A stretch of 21,121 nt of DNA, from contig CAZGWE010000017.1 in assembly GCA_964529405.1 (NCBI GenBank), positions 1 through 21,121 of the forward strand, read 5' to 3'. Every line of letters starts with the position of its first letter. The stretch's first letter is position 1. Both the position numbers and the translations under genes were made by a program. The notes under the pieces are model-generated. The model searched no databases. It was given only the letters and a program-made list of their open reading frames with translations, and was not told the origin of the DNA. Source of the DNA: CAZGWE01 sp964529405 (GTDB lineage: Bacteria; Patescibacteriota; UBA1384; XYA2-FULL-43-10; 1-14-0-10-43-13). Shown here one piece after another: positions 9,836-17,748 of the stretch.

Positions 9836-12190
9836 CTATTCTCTTGGAATAACACCAAACTTTGTTTTTAGAACATTAACCACTCGCCCGACGATCTCGT
9901 CCGCTTCTTTGTCTGTTAAGGTGCGCTCCAAGTGCTGCAAATCAAGATGGTAGGCGATGTTTTTCTTGCCTGCCCCGAATTTTTCGGAGACAAATTCATC
10001 GAATAATTCTATTCTGTTAATGAGGCCGGATACTTCATACATTGTATGACAAATTTCCGCAACATCGGTTTTTTCGTCAACAATAAAGGCAACATCGCGG
10101 GTTATTGAAGGGTATTTTGAAATCGGCCGGTAAGGCGATTTTGTCTCTTTGACTTTAAGATTAAGTTCACTCTCCGAAATATTCATACTTTGTATGATTT
10201 CATTAACCTCTATCTCAAGTATGTAAGCAATCGGTTTCCTGATTTTGTACCCGGCCAGCTCATTGCGCATCAGCTCCTTGACAATAAGCTTATCCGTTAA
10301 AGATGGCGCCAATTCGGAAAGGCTGCTGACGGCACTCCCGATAATCTTTTTAGCCTTCTTGCCCGAAACAGCCAGTCCTAAATAAGTTATTTCTGTCTCC
10401 TTAGTAAAGACATTACCGATTTCGAAAATCGCTACCGGATCGAATGAGGGGTTCTTGGCTGCTGCCATCAGTAATCCCGGTAAGAGTGATTTCCTCATAT
10501 ACTTGTTCTCAATATTTATCGGATTGGCAACTTCCAACAAATCTGCGGCCAGATCAGGGATTGTTCCCCTGCGGCGATCGCTCCCGTCGTTCCCGAAAAT
10601 CCCGGCAAGGTCTGCTTCGGACAGGAAAGGATATGTGTAAACCTCGCTGAAACCATCGTTGACCAATAAGTCTTTTATGTATTCCTTTTTATAATAATCG
10701 GATTTTTTTGGCACAGCCGTCTTTGAGACTTCGTTCTGTGGAATTCTGCTAAAACCATAAATCCTGCCCACCTCTTCGGCTAAATCTTGCCAGATAGAAA
10801 CGTCATGGCGCCAAGCAGGAACAAGAGACGATGAAACATTGTTCGAGACGCCAAACCGAGAGCCATTACCGCTTGGTTCTTGCTTTTCTTGAACAATATT
10901 AAAACCCAATGACTTGAGGATCGAGTCAATTTGATCGTAAGATAAATCCAACCCAAGCAGGCTGTTTATTTTGTCGTATTCTATCTTGATTGATGTTGGC
11001 TCTTCGTGCCTGCCAGCCGAAACAATACCGGACGCAATTGATCCGCCGGCTATTTCTAAAATCATTTCGGCAGCTTTTTCAAGCGCTAATTTTACGCTGT
11101 CCGAATCAATGCCCCTTTCGAAACGGTAGCTGGCATCGGTACCGGCAGAAAGCACTTTGGCTGTCCGGCGAATGCTGCGACGATCAAACTCTGCCGCTTC
11201 CAGGACAATGTCTTTTGTCCCGCTTGTAACTTCCGAGCCAACCCCGCCCATCACGCCGGCAATAGCCAAAGGTTTTTCCTTATCGGTGATCAGAAGCATT
11301 GACGTATCCGGATTTCGTTCTATATTATCGAGCGTTTTTATCTTTTCGCCCTCGCCGGCCAAACGAACAATAATTTCCTGGCCGGCAATTTTAGCAGCGT
11401 CAAATGCATGCAGCGGCTGTCCCAGGTCAAGCATAATATAATTTGTTGCGTCAACTACATTATTGATCGGCCTTAAGCCGCATTTGACCAGCCTTTGTTT
11501 TAACCATTCCGGTGATTCGCCTATTTGCACGCCGGCAATTTTTAAGGCGTGATATTGCAAACAGTCTTTCGCATCTTCAATTATGACGCCTAAACCGGAG
11601 TTATCGTTATCGGGAATAGCTCCCTTAATTTCTTTTTTCGGCCTTAGGTCGGAACCGGTGACGGCGGCAACCTCCCTGGCAACGCCGTAGTGACAAAGTT
11701 CGTCGCCGCGGTTCGGCGTAACCTCAATATCAAAGACGGCATCGTTTTTGATATATCCGGCTAAAGGCTGGCCGACTGTCTCTTCGCCGCCCAAGACATA
11801 AATTCCGGAATGGTCTTCGCCCAAACCCAATTCCTGCTCGGAAGCTAGCATACCGTTTGATTCGATGCCCCTGATATTAGCTTTCTTGATCTCTATGCCG
11901 TTGATTCTGGCGCCGACCATGGCTAGCGGTACTTTTTGGCCAACCTCAATATTGTCCGCCCCGCAAACTATCTCCAAAACCTCAAAGCCGGTATCAACTT
12001 TAACCAGCCTTAATTTATCGGCATTGGGATGTTTGTTTATTTCAATAATTAGGGCAACGATAATTTTTTCGTCGAGCGTGCCAATGATAGAATCAACGGC
12101 CGTTCCGGTCATCGTCAACTTCTCGGCCAACTCCTCGTTTCCGAGATTGATATCAACATAATCTTTCAACCAGCTTTTTAGTATTTTCAT
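9836..12190 (-). CDS. pheT: Phenylalanyl-tRNA synthetase beta subunit
   Basis: Large subunit of the (alpha-beta)2 enzyme; it binds and edits tRNA-Phe. In order: an N-terminal MKILKSWLKDYVDI segment; a tRNA-binding OB fold (about 40-150, NKHPNADKLRLVKVDTG and NGMLASEQELGLGEDHSGIYVL); the B3/B4 editing module beginning near FDIEVTPNRGDELCHYGVAR; B5 (KIEYDKINSLLGLDLSYDQI); the catalytic-like core (YYKKEYIKDLLVNDGFSEVYT); and a C-terminal anticodon-binding ferredoxin-like domain (SKYPSITRDVAFIVDEKTD to the end). Length (784) is full. A GGAGA site precedes the ATG. It lies 15 bases after pheS, the normal pheST pair. Because the alpha subunit here lacks its arm, this subunit probably carries more of the tRNA contact. 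Confidence 0.96.
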   Translation of the reverse strand: MKILKSWLKDYVDINLGNEELAEKLTMTGTAVDSIIGTLDEKIIVALIIEINKHPNADKLRLVKVDTGFEVLEIVCGADNIEVGQKVPLAMVGARINGIEIKKANIRGIESNGMLASEQELGLGEDHSGIYVLGGEETVGQPLAGYIKNDAVFDIEVTPNRGDELCHYGVAREVAAVTGSDLRPKKEIKGAIPDNDNSGLGVIIEDAKDCLQYHALKIAGVQIGESPEWLKQRLVKCGLRPINNVVDATNYIMLDLGQPLHAFDAAKIAGQEIIVRLAGEGEKIKTLDNIERNPDTSMLLITDKEKPLAIAGVMGGVGSEVTSGTKDIVLEAAEFDRRSIRRTAKVLSAGTDASYRFERGIDSDSVKLALEKAAEMILEIAGGSIASGIVSAGRHEEPTSIKIEYDKINSLLGLDLSYDQIDSILKSLGFNIVQEKQEPSGNGSRFGVSNNVSSSLVPAWRHDVSIWQDLAEEVGRIYGFSRIPQNEVSKTAVPKKSDYYKKEYIKDLLVNDGFSEVYTYPFLSEADLAGIFGNDGSDRRRGTIPDLAADLLEVANPINIENKYMRKSLLPGLLMAAAKNPSFDPVAIFEIGNVFTKETEITYLGLAVSGKKAKKIIGSAVSSLSELAPSLTDKLIVKELMRNELAGYKIRKPIAYILEIEVNEIIQSMNISESELNLKVKETKSPYRPISKYPSITRDVAFIVDEKTDVAEICHTMYEVSGLINRIELFDEFVSEKFGAGKKNIAYHLDLQHLERTLTDKEADEIVGRVVNVLKTKFGVIPRE

Positions 12191-12205
12191 CTTCAGTCTC
12201 CGATT

Positions 12206-12886
12206 TTAGAATTGTTTGAGAAAGCGTAAATCCGCCGACCTGAACAATCGCACGTCGGAAATACCATTTTTAACCATAATCGGTCTTTCAATGCCCGGAC
12301 CGAAGGCAAAACCGGAATATTGCCCGGGATCAATGTTCATATTTTTTAAGACAACCGGATGGACCATACCGGCGCCGCCCAACTCCATCCATTTGCCCTG
12401 GAACATGACATCAAATTCAACGCTCGGCTCAGTGAAGGGAAAATGACTCGGTCTGAACCTGACTTTTGTTTCATCGCCAAAAAAGTTTTTATACATCTTG
12501 TCAAGTATCTGGAAAAGATGGCCCAGATTGACACTTTTATCAATGTAGAGGCCCTCTAACTGAAAAAAATTTGATTCATGCCTGGCGTCAGTGGCCTCGT
12601 TCCTGTAACAAACTCCCGGCACGACAACCCTTATCGGCGGCTTTCTTGTTTCGCTATATCGGACCTGGGAGTTGGAGGTTTGGGTGCGAAGCAACCTGCC
12701 GTCTTTTAACCAAAAAGTGTCCTGCATGTCTCTGGCCGGATGGTCGGCCGGCACGTTGAGGGCGTCAAAATTATACCACTCCGTATCAACTTCCGGCCCT
12801 TCGTAAACATTAAAGCCGAGCGCTTCAAAATAAGCGATGGATTGGCGTAAAAATTGCGTGATCGGATGCAAGTTGCCTTTTATCAT
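12206..12886 (-). CDS. pheS: Phenylalanyl-tRNA synthetase alpha subunit, catalytic domain only
   Basis: Class II catalytic subunit that activates phenylalanine. It begins directly at the conserved GNLHPITQFLRQSIAYFEALGF, contains motif 2 (PGVCYRNEATDARHESNFFQLEGL, about residues 90-113 in two parts) and motif 3 (FAFGPGIERPIMVKNGISDVRLF), and ends LRFLKQF as usual. It has 226 residues; most bacterial PheS proteins have about 330-350, the difference being an N-terminal coiled-coil arm of about 100 residues that reaches tRNA-Phe. That arm is absent. The ATG is well marked by AAGGAG about 8 bases upstream, and the previous gene ends 3 bases before it, so this is a true short protein and not a missed start. 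Confidence 0.93.
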   Translation of the reverse strand: MIKGNLHPITQFLRQSIAYFEALGFNVYEGPEVDTEWYNFDALNVPADHPARDMQDTFWLKDGRLLRTQTSNSQVRYSETRKPPIRVVVPGVCYRNEATDARHESNFFQLEGLYIDKSVNLGHLFQILDKMYKNFFGDETKVRFRPSHFPFTEPSVEFDVMFQGKWMELGGAGMVHPVVLKNMNIDPGQYSGFAFGPGIERPIMVKNGISDVRLFRSADLRFLKQF

Positions 12887-12889
12887 ATT

Positions 12890-13297
12890 TTAACTCCTTG
12901 ACAATTGTTTTTTAATAATCACGGCCGGCCTTTTTGTTTGAAAAAAAAGTTCCAAAAGGGCTGCGACGACAATTATCGAAATACCGACCAGCCAATCTGA
13001 AAGCCTTAGGCCTCGCAAGAAGAAAATGAGGCTAATCGAACTACCGATCAGTATCCCCTGCCGGACTGACGACCAGAACGGGGTGAAAATAATACTATCT
13101 TTTAACAATCTTAGCTTTGAGTAATAAATTATAAAGGAAGAAATTCCGGCCAAGCTAAAAAATAGCGAAAAATAAAAATTAATAAACTGTATTTGGCTTG
13201 CCTCGTAAGGGTTATAATTAAACATATCGAGTATCAACGAGGCAGAGGCAAAAACAGTCACCGCGAACAGAAAAAATAAATTACGAACCAAGGCCAT
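12890..13297 (-). CDS. Four-helix membrane protein, unknown function
   Basis: I do not recognise the family. The 135-residue protein has hydrophobic helices near residues 5-24, 39-58, 82-95 and 101-118 (FFLFAVTVFASASLIL; FSLFFSLAGISSFIIYY; GILIGSSISLIFFL; WLVGISIIVVAALLELFF). A basic loop lies around 60-67 and a basic tail KKQLSRS ends the protein, suggesting a cytoplasmic C-terminus. It is packed between rbfA (5 bases upstream) and pheS (3 bases downstream), so it is surely co-transcribed with them. The tight packing implies a retained gene, but its neighbours do not suggest a function. Confidence 0.8.
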   Translation of the reverse strand: MALVRNLFFLFAVTVFASASLILDMFNYNPYEASQIQFINFYFSLFFSLAGISSFIIYYSKLRLLKDSIIFTPFWSSVRQGILIGSSISLIFFLRGLRLSDWLVGISIIVVAALLELFFQTKRPAVIIKKQLSRS

Positions 13298-13302
13298 TGT
13301 AA

Positions 13303-13629
13303 TTACCTGTCCTTATGAATTTCGTCAATCAAACGCTCAATCTTTTCGGCCTCGCCCGGTGCCCGGTCGGCATAAAAAGAAAGTCTTGGCACTTTTTTTA
13401 TGCTAAGTTTGGCAGCCAGTGCCTTTGTCAGTTCGCCCGCTTCTGCCTGGCAACGCTTAACCACTCCCTCAACATCGCTTAAGGCGCTAAGCCAAACTTT
13501 GGCGTAGGATAAATCTCGCGAAACCTCAACCGCCGTCACGGAAACAATTTCGTCGGGGAAATGCAACAAAATTTGACGCGATAATTCGTGTTTAACCAAT
13601 TCGTTAATTTTATCCATCCTGTTAACCAT
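13303..13629 (-). CDS. rbfA: Ribosome-binding factor A
   Basis: RbfA binds the immature 30S subunit and helps 16S rRNA 5'-end maturation. The 108-residue protein has the KH-like fold signatures MDKINELVKHELSRQI, VTAVEVSRDLSYAKVWLSAL and the closing KVPRLSFYADRAPGEAEKIERLIDEI (in parts), which are typical. MVNRMDKIN at the start compares well with the usual N-terminal basic RxxRI pattern; the second Met (13617) is a less likely start. An extended -10 promoter sits only nine bases ahead of the ATG, so the mRNA may be nearly leaderless. First gene of the group that runs to the carboxypeptidase. Confidence 0.93.
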   Translation of the reverse strand: MVNRMDKINELVKHELSRQILLHFPDEIVSVTAVEVSRDLSYAKVWLSALSDVEGVVKRCQAEAGELTKALAAKLSIKKVPRLSFYADRAPGEAEKIERLIDEIHKDR

Positions 13630-13638
13630 ATCGGCGCA

Positions 13639-13647
13639 ATTATACCA
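13639..13647 (-). promoter_or_regulatory. Extended -10 promoter of rbfA
   Basis: On the minus strand TGGTATAAT (13647 to 13639) is a perfect TGn-TATAAT extended -10 element; the -35 region (about TAGCCA) is poor, as is common with extended -10 promoters. Only nine bases separate it from the rbfA ATG at 13629, predicting a leader of about 2-4 bases. Confidence 0.7.
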
Positions 13648-13756
13648 AAATCCCCCGGTTTTGGCTAGATAGCCGCGATATTGCTAATTTGGCGACAATC
13701 AGCCAATTTCGTAACAATTGAAAACGACCTGTCGCCTTTCCATTACGGTTTGATAG

Positions 13757-13783
13757 ACAAAAACGCCCTGGCGGCGTTTTTGT
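13757..13783 (-). terminator. Intrinsic terminator of the ribosomal-protein operon
   Basis: On the minus strand, 11 bases after the rpsI stop, an 11-bp stem (13757-13767 with 13773-13783) has a five-base loop and a five-T tract within its 3' arm. The hairpin separates the secY-to-rpsI group from rbfA. The remaining spacer (13648-13756) holds only the upstream part of the rbfA promoter region. Confidence 0.8.
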
Positions 13784-13794
13784 TCTTAACCTAT

Positions 13795-14187
13795 TTAACG
13801 CTTGGCCCATTGCGGAGCACGGCGGGCACGTTTCAAACCCGGCTTCTTGCGTTCTTTTTCTCGCGGATCCCTGGTCAAAAAACCGGCCTTCTTAAGAGTA
13901 ATTCTAAATTCGGGGCTGTACTTTTCCAGCGCCCTGGCAATGCCGTGGCGAATAGCATCCAACTGGCTTTCTTTGCCGCCGCCGCAAACACGAATGGTCG
14001 CACCGAAAGAATCTTTTTTACCGACTAGCTCGAACGGGGCGAGAACGCCGGCGGAGAGATCTTTTTTTTGGCCGTTAACGGTCAGGCCGTCTTTCGGCTC
14101 TTCAAAAATTCGGACGGAAGCAGTAGCAGTTTTTCTCCTGCCCGTACCGAACCAATATTGTTTTGTGGTTGATTGGGTTGTAGTCAT
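13795..14187 (-). CDS. rpsI: 30S ribosomal protein S9
   Basis: S9 sits in the head of the small subunit, and its C-terminal tail reaches the P-site tRNA. YWFGTGRRKTATASVRIF at residues 11-28 is the family signature, GGGKESQLDAIRHGIARAL follows in the middle, and the tail KKPGLKRARRAPQWAKR ends in the conserved basic KR, needed for P-site contact. The N-terminus has a short Thr/Gln-rich extension (MTTTQSTTKQ). Length 130 is normal. It lies 18 bases after rplM, the usual rplM-rpsI pair, and is the last gene before the terminator. Confidence 0.96.
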   Translation of the reverse strand: MTTTQSTTKQYWFGTGRRKTATASVRIFEEPKDGLTVNGQKKDLSAGVLAPFELVGKKDSFGATIRVCGGGKESQLDAIRHGIARALEKYSPEFRITLKKAGFLTRDPREKERKKPGLKRARRAPQWAKR

Positions 14188-14205
14188 GCTAATTTATATC
14201 TCGCT

Positions 14206-14616
14206 TTACTGGTTCTTAAACTTAATATTCTTGTGCGGGTGGTTCGCGCCGGCATAAATCTTGAGACGGGCGATAAAATCTTCCCTTAATTTGTTCTTGG
14301 GCAACATACCGTAAACCGAATGCCTGATAATTTCTTCCGGTCTTGTTTTTCTGAGTTCGGCAAGAGTTTTCACTTTCAGGTTGCCAATATAGCCGGTATG
14401 TTTGTAATAACGTTTTTGATTTTCTTTGTTTCCGCTTAATTTAACCTTTTCGGCATTAACGACCACAATACAGTCGCCAACATCTTTATTGCTGCCAAAA
14501 GAAGCCTTATTCTTGCCCCTAAGGATGTCGGCAATGCCGGTAGAAATGCGGCCCAAAATCTGCTCTTTGGCGTCAATCAGATACCACTCCCGGTTTTGGC
14601 TACTCTTTTTTATCAT
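14206..14616 (-). CDS. rplM: 50S ribosomal protein L13
   Basis: L13 is an early-assembly large-subunit protein. The order WYLIDAKEQILGRISTGIA (N-terminal strand and helix), GDCIVVVNAEKVKLSGNK, KRYYKHTGYIGNLKV and HSVYGMLPKNKLREDFIARL matches the family end to end. Its length (136) is slightly short at the C-terminus. Its start overlaps the last 17 bases of rplQ in another frame, so translation is probably coupled to rplQ. Confidence 0.96.
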   Translation of the reverse strand: MIKKSSQNREWYLIDAKEQILGRISTGIADILRGKNKASFGSNKDVGDCIVVVNAEKVKLSGNKENQKRYYKHTGYIGNLKVKTLAELRKTRPEEIIRHSVYGMLPKNKLREDFIARLKIYAGANHPHKNIKFKNQ

Positions 14617-15043
14617 CGTTTTTCTCTTTGTTTTTAACTATTTTATTCAAATTCTTGCCGCTTGGCGCAACCTCTGTTTGAGCTTTAGCCTCTTTGGCAA
14701 AAACTTTCCGGTCAACAAGTTCCAACCTTATCATCTCCGCGCTATCACCCAATCTATTTTCAAGACGATATGACCGGACAAAGCCGCTCGTCCTCTCGCT
14801 GTAGCGCGGTAGCAACTCTTTGACCGTTTTTTTGACGGCATTCCGGTCGAAAAGAATTTTTTGCAACCGCCGAACAGCGTTAAAATCAGCGGATTTGTTT
14901 CTGGCAATCAGCCGGTCAAAAGCTGTCTTAATCTCTTTGCCTTTTGCAACAGTCGTATCGATTCTTTCATACAAAACCAGTGACGTCAGAAGGTTGCGTA
15001 TTAAGTGCTCGCGGTTTGATTTTTTTCTACCGAATTTTCTCAT
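14600..15043 (-). CDS. rplQ: 50S ribosomal protein L17 with charged C-terminal tail
   Basis: L17 is near the exit of the peptide tunnel. MRKFGRKKSNREHLIRNLLT at the start, LVLYERIDTTVAKGKEIK and the later SERTSGFVRSYRLENRLGDSAEMIRLELVD (in parts) are diagnostic. After the core (about 115 residues) comes a lysine-, glutamate- and asparagine-rich tail of about 30 residues ending NDDKKE, which overlaps the rplM start. The tail is probably disordered. It lies 83 bases after rpoA, where I see no promoter on this strand. Confidence 0.95.
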   Translation of the reverse strand: MRKFGRKKSNREHLIRNLLTSLVLYERIDTTVAKGKEIKTAFDRLIARNKSADFNAVRRLQKILFDRNAVKKTVKELLPRYSERTSGFVRSYRLENRLGDSAEMIRLELVDRKVFAKEAKAQTEVAPSGKNLNKIVKNKEKNDDKKE

Positions 15044-15126
15044 AATCTTAGCCGGTGGTGAGTAACTAATTGTCCGTATAATTTGTTTGCCTGTTGACTG
15101 GTATTATTCGTTATCCTTTTCTGAAT

Positions 15127-16086
15127 TTATTCGTATTTCGTCAAAACCTCGTTAATTTCGGTTAAGCCCTTTTTACCGAGGCCTTTAATTTCTTCCAGTT
15201 TGAGTGGTGACAGCCGTTTAAGTCCGGCTATAGTTTTGATGCCGGCATTTAAAAGAGCGTTCGTGGTCCTGGGAGAAAGGCTGGCATCCTCAATTTTGAT
15301 CTTAAAATTAAGCTCCGAATCAGCGTCCGCCTGGTCTTCGATGCCTTCTTCGGATTCATCTGACATTTCGTCTTCATGCCTAACGGTCAATTCGGGATTA
15401 AAATCCGTATCCGAGATAATTGAATCAAAGTGGTCCACCAGAACTCTTGACGCTTCTTTAACGGCATAACTCGGGCTGACTGTGCCGTTTGTTGAAACTG
15501 CAAGCGTCAGCTTATCAAAGTTAGTCATCTGACCGACACGGGTATCCTCAATCGTCATAGAGACTCTGGTGACCGGGGAGAATGAGGCGTCAATGCCAAT
15601 CCAGCCGATCTCTTTCTTTTCAGGCTGGTTATTACTACCGATAGGCCTGAAGCCCCGGTCCTTCTCGACAGTGACCTGAAGCTGAAAATCGGCATTTTTA
15701 TCAAGAGAGACAAGATGGTGGTCCGGATTGCAAATTTCAATGTTGCTGTTGGGACGAAAATCAGATGCACTCACTTCGCCGGGGCCCTTTTTGGAAATTT
15801 CAAGCACAACCGGCTCATCGCTGAATGAGCGGAAACAGATGCCTTTAATGTTCATCAAGAGTTCCAACATATCCTCTTTGACGTCCGGTATTGAAGTAAA
15901 CTCATGGTTAACCCCCTCAACTTTGAACGATGTCGCCGCCGCCCCGACAATTGACGACAGCAAAACCCGGCGCAAAGAGTTGCCCAGCGTGGATCCATAT
16001 CCGGGATAAAGCGGCTCAATAATAAAACGCGACCGGGTCGGATCTATTTTTTCCTCAACAATTTGCGGCAGTCCAATTTTTTCCAT
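15127..16086 (-). CDS. rpoA: DNA-directed RNA polymerase alpha subunit
   Basis: Alpha dimer nucleates RNA polymerase assembly and contacts promoter UP elements and activators. The N-terminal domain (1-235) holds FIIEPLYPGYGSTLGNSLRR and VLLSSIVGAAATSF, the dimer and beta-contact regions. A very acidic linker lies at about 237-258 (rich in D, E and S). The C-terminal domain (about 261-319) keeps the DNA-contact residues: Arg273 and Asn276 in SPRTTNALLNAG match E. coli Arg265 and Asn268, and LGKKGLTEI matches the Lys298 region. UP-element use is therefore likely. A GGGAGA site precedes the ATG. Last-but-one gene of the alpha-operon order rpsM-rpsK-rpsD-rpoA-rplQ. Confidence 0.97.
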   Translation of the reverse strand: MEKIGLPQIVEEKIDPTRSRFIIEPLYPGYGSTLGNSLRRVLLSSIVGAAATSFKVEGVNHEFTSIPDVKEDMLELLMNIKGICFRSFSDEPVVLEISKKGPGEVSASDFRPNSNIEICNPDHHLVSLDKNADFQLQVTVEKDRGFRPIGSNNQPEKKEIGWIGIDASFSPVTRVSMTIEDTRVGQMTNFDKLTLAVSTNGTVSPSYAVKEASRVLVDHFDSIISDTDFNPELTVRHEDEMSDESEEGIEDQADADSELNFKIKIEDASLSPRTTNALLNAGIKTIAGLKRLSPLKLEEIKGLGKKGLTEINEVLTKYE

Positions 16087-16103
16087 ATAAATCTCCCTTT
16101 TTG

Positions 16104-16174
16104 CATAGGAAGGGATAACATATATTAACAGACAGCAGATAAGCAGATCTGTTTACCCGTCATCTATTCCTATG
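16104..16174 (-). promoter_or_regulatory. Nested hairpin in the rpsD-rpoA spacer
   Basis: CATAGGAA (16104-16111) pairs perfectly with TTCCTATG (16167-16174); inside, AACAGA (16127-16132) pairs with TCTGTT (16148-16153). In the transcript it lies just before the rpoA ribosome site and could set rpoA yield relative to ribosomal proteins or be a processing site. It contains a CAGATAAGCAGAT word akin to the CAGATAAA stem of the nusB-rnc spacer. Confidence 0.4.
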
Positions 16175-16177
16175 ACA

Positions 16178-16777
16178 TTAACGCGAGTAGAACTCGATTA
16201 TTTGATTTTCATTTATCGGCGTATCAATCTCTTCGCGGGCCGGCAGATTTTTTACCCGGCCGGCAATTTTTTTATTATCCAGCTCCAGCCAGCCTGGCGC
16301 CATTTCGTGTTTAAAATCGCTGTATTTGCTTTTGTCTTTCGGTTCAACCAGATCGCCCTCTTTGGTTAAATACGAAGGGATGTCAATCTTTTGACCGTTG
16401 ACACGCACCAAGCCATGCGAAACCATCTGTCTGGCATGCGGCCTGGAGCTGGCAAAACCCAATCTAAAGACTACATTGTCCAGCCGCGATTCAAGAAGAT
16501 GCATTAAATTATCGGCCGAATTGCCCAGCATCTTTTCAGCTTTGACAACATAATTTCTAAACTGTCTTTCGCGCAGGCCGTAAACCGCCCTGGCTTTTTG
16601 TTTTTCTCGAAGCTGCCGCCCGTATTCGCTTGTTTTCCTTTTTGAAGAGGTACCTTGGCCATGCGCCCCGGGTGCGTACGGCCTTTTGATCATGGCACAT
16701 TTCACGGATAAGCAACGCTCACCTTTAATCATGAGTTTATTGTTTTCCCTTCTGCAAATTTCACAAGCATTTGGCAT
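16178..16777 (-). CDS. rpsD: 30S ribosomal protein S4, zinc-binding form
   Basis: S4 starts small-subunit assembly by binding the 16S 5' domain, and in some bacteria represses its own operon. Cys5, Cys8, Cys22 and Cys27 (CEIC and GERCLSVKC) form the zinc motif of the C+ type, which many bacteria have lost. Then come KRPYAPGAHGQG, LREKQKARAVYGLRERQFR and the S4 domain (RLDNVVFRLGFASSRPHARQ, MVSHGLVRVNGQ). The C-terminus ends IIEFYSR, near the usual EFYSR. The N-terminus is about five residues shorter than in typical relatives. Length is 199. It follows rpsK by 22 bases. Confidence 0.96.
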   Translation of the reverse strand: MPNACEICRRENNKLMIKGERCLSVKCAMIKRPYAPGAHGQGTSSKRKTSEYGRQLREKQKARAVYGLRERQFRNYVVKAEKMLGNSADNLMHLLESRLDNVVFRLGFASSRPHARQMVSHGLVRVNGQKIDIPSYLTKEGDLVEPKDKSKYSDFKHEMAPGWLELDNKKIAGRVKNLPAREEIDTPINENQIIEFYSR

Positions 16778-16799
16778 AATTTTTTCTTTGGTTACTATG

Positions 16800-17207
16800 T
16801 TATACTCTGCGGGATTTTTTTGGCCGGCAACCGTTGTGGGCCAGCGGTGTGATATCTTTGATTGTTGTCATCTCAATGTTGGCATTTGTCAATGCCCGGA
16901 CGGCGGAATCCCGACCCGAACCGACACCCGAAACATAAATTCTGGCCTTGGATAAACCGCGGCTCTTGGCTTTTTCAATAGCTGCAGTCGCGGCCAATTG
17001 AGCGGCATAGGGCGTTGATTTTTTTGTCCCCTTAAACCCGATTGATCCGGCCGATGACCAGGCGATCACGCCGCCGTTCTCGTCGGTAACGGTAATCATA
17101 GTATTATTGAAGGACGACTGGACGTAAACGCAACCCGAATGTACCGCCTGTTTGAGACGCTTTCTTACCGCCTTCTTATCATCTTTTTTTGCTGCAACTT
17201 TTGCCAT
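16800..17207 (-). CDS. rpsK: 30S ribosomal protein S11
   Basis: S11 lies on the platform of the small subunit, next to mRNA and 16S helix 45. Family blocks are GCVYVQSSFNNTMITVTDENG (residues about 25-45, in parts), GFKGTKKSTPYAAQLAA, ARIYVSGVGSGRDSAVRAL and the basic end NGCRPKKSRRV. The N-terminus is lysine-rich. Length 135 is typical. An AGGGATAAT sequence precedes the ATG. It lies 54 bases after rpsM. Confidence 0.96.
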   Translation of the reverse strand: MAKVAAKKDDKKAVRKRLKQAVHSGCVYVQSSFNNTMITVTDENGGVIAWSSAGSIGFKGTKKSTPYAAQLAATAAIEKAKSRGLSKARIYVSGVGSGRDSAVRALTNANIEMTTIKDITPLAHNGCRPKKSRRV

Positions 17208-17261
17208 GTAATTATCCCTGATGCTAAGTGTGAAAGAATATTGAACGGGAATCTATATATA

Positions 17262-17651
17262 TTATGTCTTTTGCGCCGATGGTTTGCGGCCGGAACCGAC
17301 TGTCATTTTTCGACCTCTTTTGGTCCGGGCGTTTGTCTTTGTCCTTTGGCCGCGGACGGGTAAGCCTTTTGTGTGTCTGGCGCCGCGGTAAGTCCCGATG
17401 TCTTTAAGGCGTTTAATGTTCTGCGAAACTTCCATCCGCAAATCCCCTTCGACGCGGTATCGGTCGCTAATGTAACGCCGAATCTTTTCTGTATCGGTGC
17501 TATTCAAGTCTTTGACGCGAATATTGGGGTCTATCTTGAGGTCGGCAAGTATCTTCTGGCTCAAAGAGAGACCGATACCAAAAAGATAAGTGAGGGCAAT
17601 CTCAATTCTTTTACTATCGGGCAAATTGATGTTGGCAATTCTCAAAGGCAT
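17262..17651 (-). CDS. rpsM: 30S ribosomal protein S13
   Basis: S13 in the head of the small subunit forms bridges to L5 and contacts the P-site tRNA. MPLRIANINLPDSKRIEIAL, then TYLFGIGLSLSQKILADL, and the C-terminal GTYRGARHTKGLPVRGQRTK and NARTKRGRKM blocks identify it. The basic tail ends KPSAQKT. Length 129 is typical. AGGAAC precedes the ATG. It opens the rpsM-rpsK-rpsD-rpoA-rplQ block, the classical alpha operon order, and an imperfect long hairpin lies immediately upstream in the transcript. Confidence 0.96.
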   Translation of the reverse strand: MPLRIANINLPDSKRIEIALTYLFGIGLSLSQKILADLKIDPNIRVKDLNSTDTEKIRRYISDRYRVEGDLRMEVSQNIKRLKDIGTYRGARHTKGLPVRGQRTKTNARTKRGRKMTVGSGRKPSAQKT

Positions 17652-17672
17652 GAAATAAGTTCCTAAAATTTA

Positions 17673-17739
17673 TAAAGTTATTGAGGTTCACAAGGTGGTT
17701 GGCTTTTCTTTATTAACTCCACAAACCTTATTAACTTTA
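17673..17739 (-). promoter_or_regulatory. Long hairpin in the rpmJ-rpsM spacer, candidate alpha-operon leader structure
   Basis: Positions 17673-17688 pair with 17724-17739 over 16 positions with one mismatch and one G-U, and GTGG (17695-17698) with CCAC (17719-17722) continues the stem inside. It lies about 20 bases ahead of the rpsM start in the transcript. In E. coli, S4 represses this operon by binding RNA at this point; whether this structure does so is inference. Confidence 0.45.
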
Positions 17740-17748
17740 CGAACTATG

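Noticed and set aside
13802..14257. Plus-strand ORF of 151 codons over rpsI
   Set aside because: It is the antisense of rpsI and rplM, and its residues reflect the reverse frame of their basic tails.
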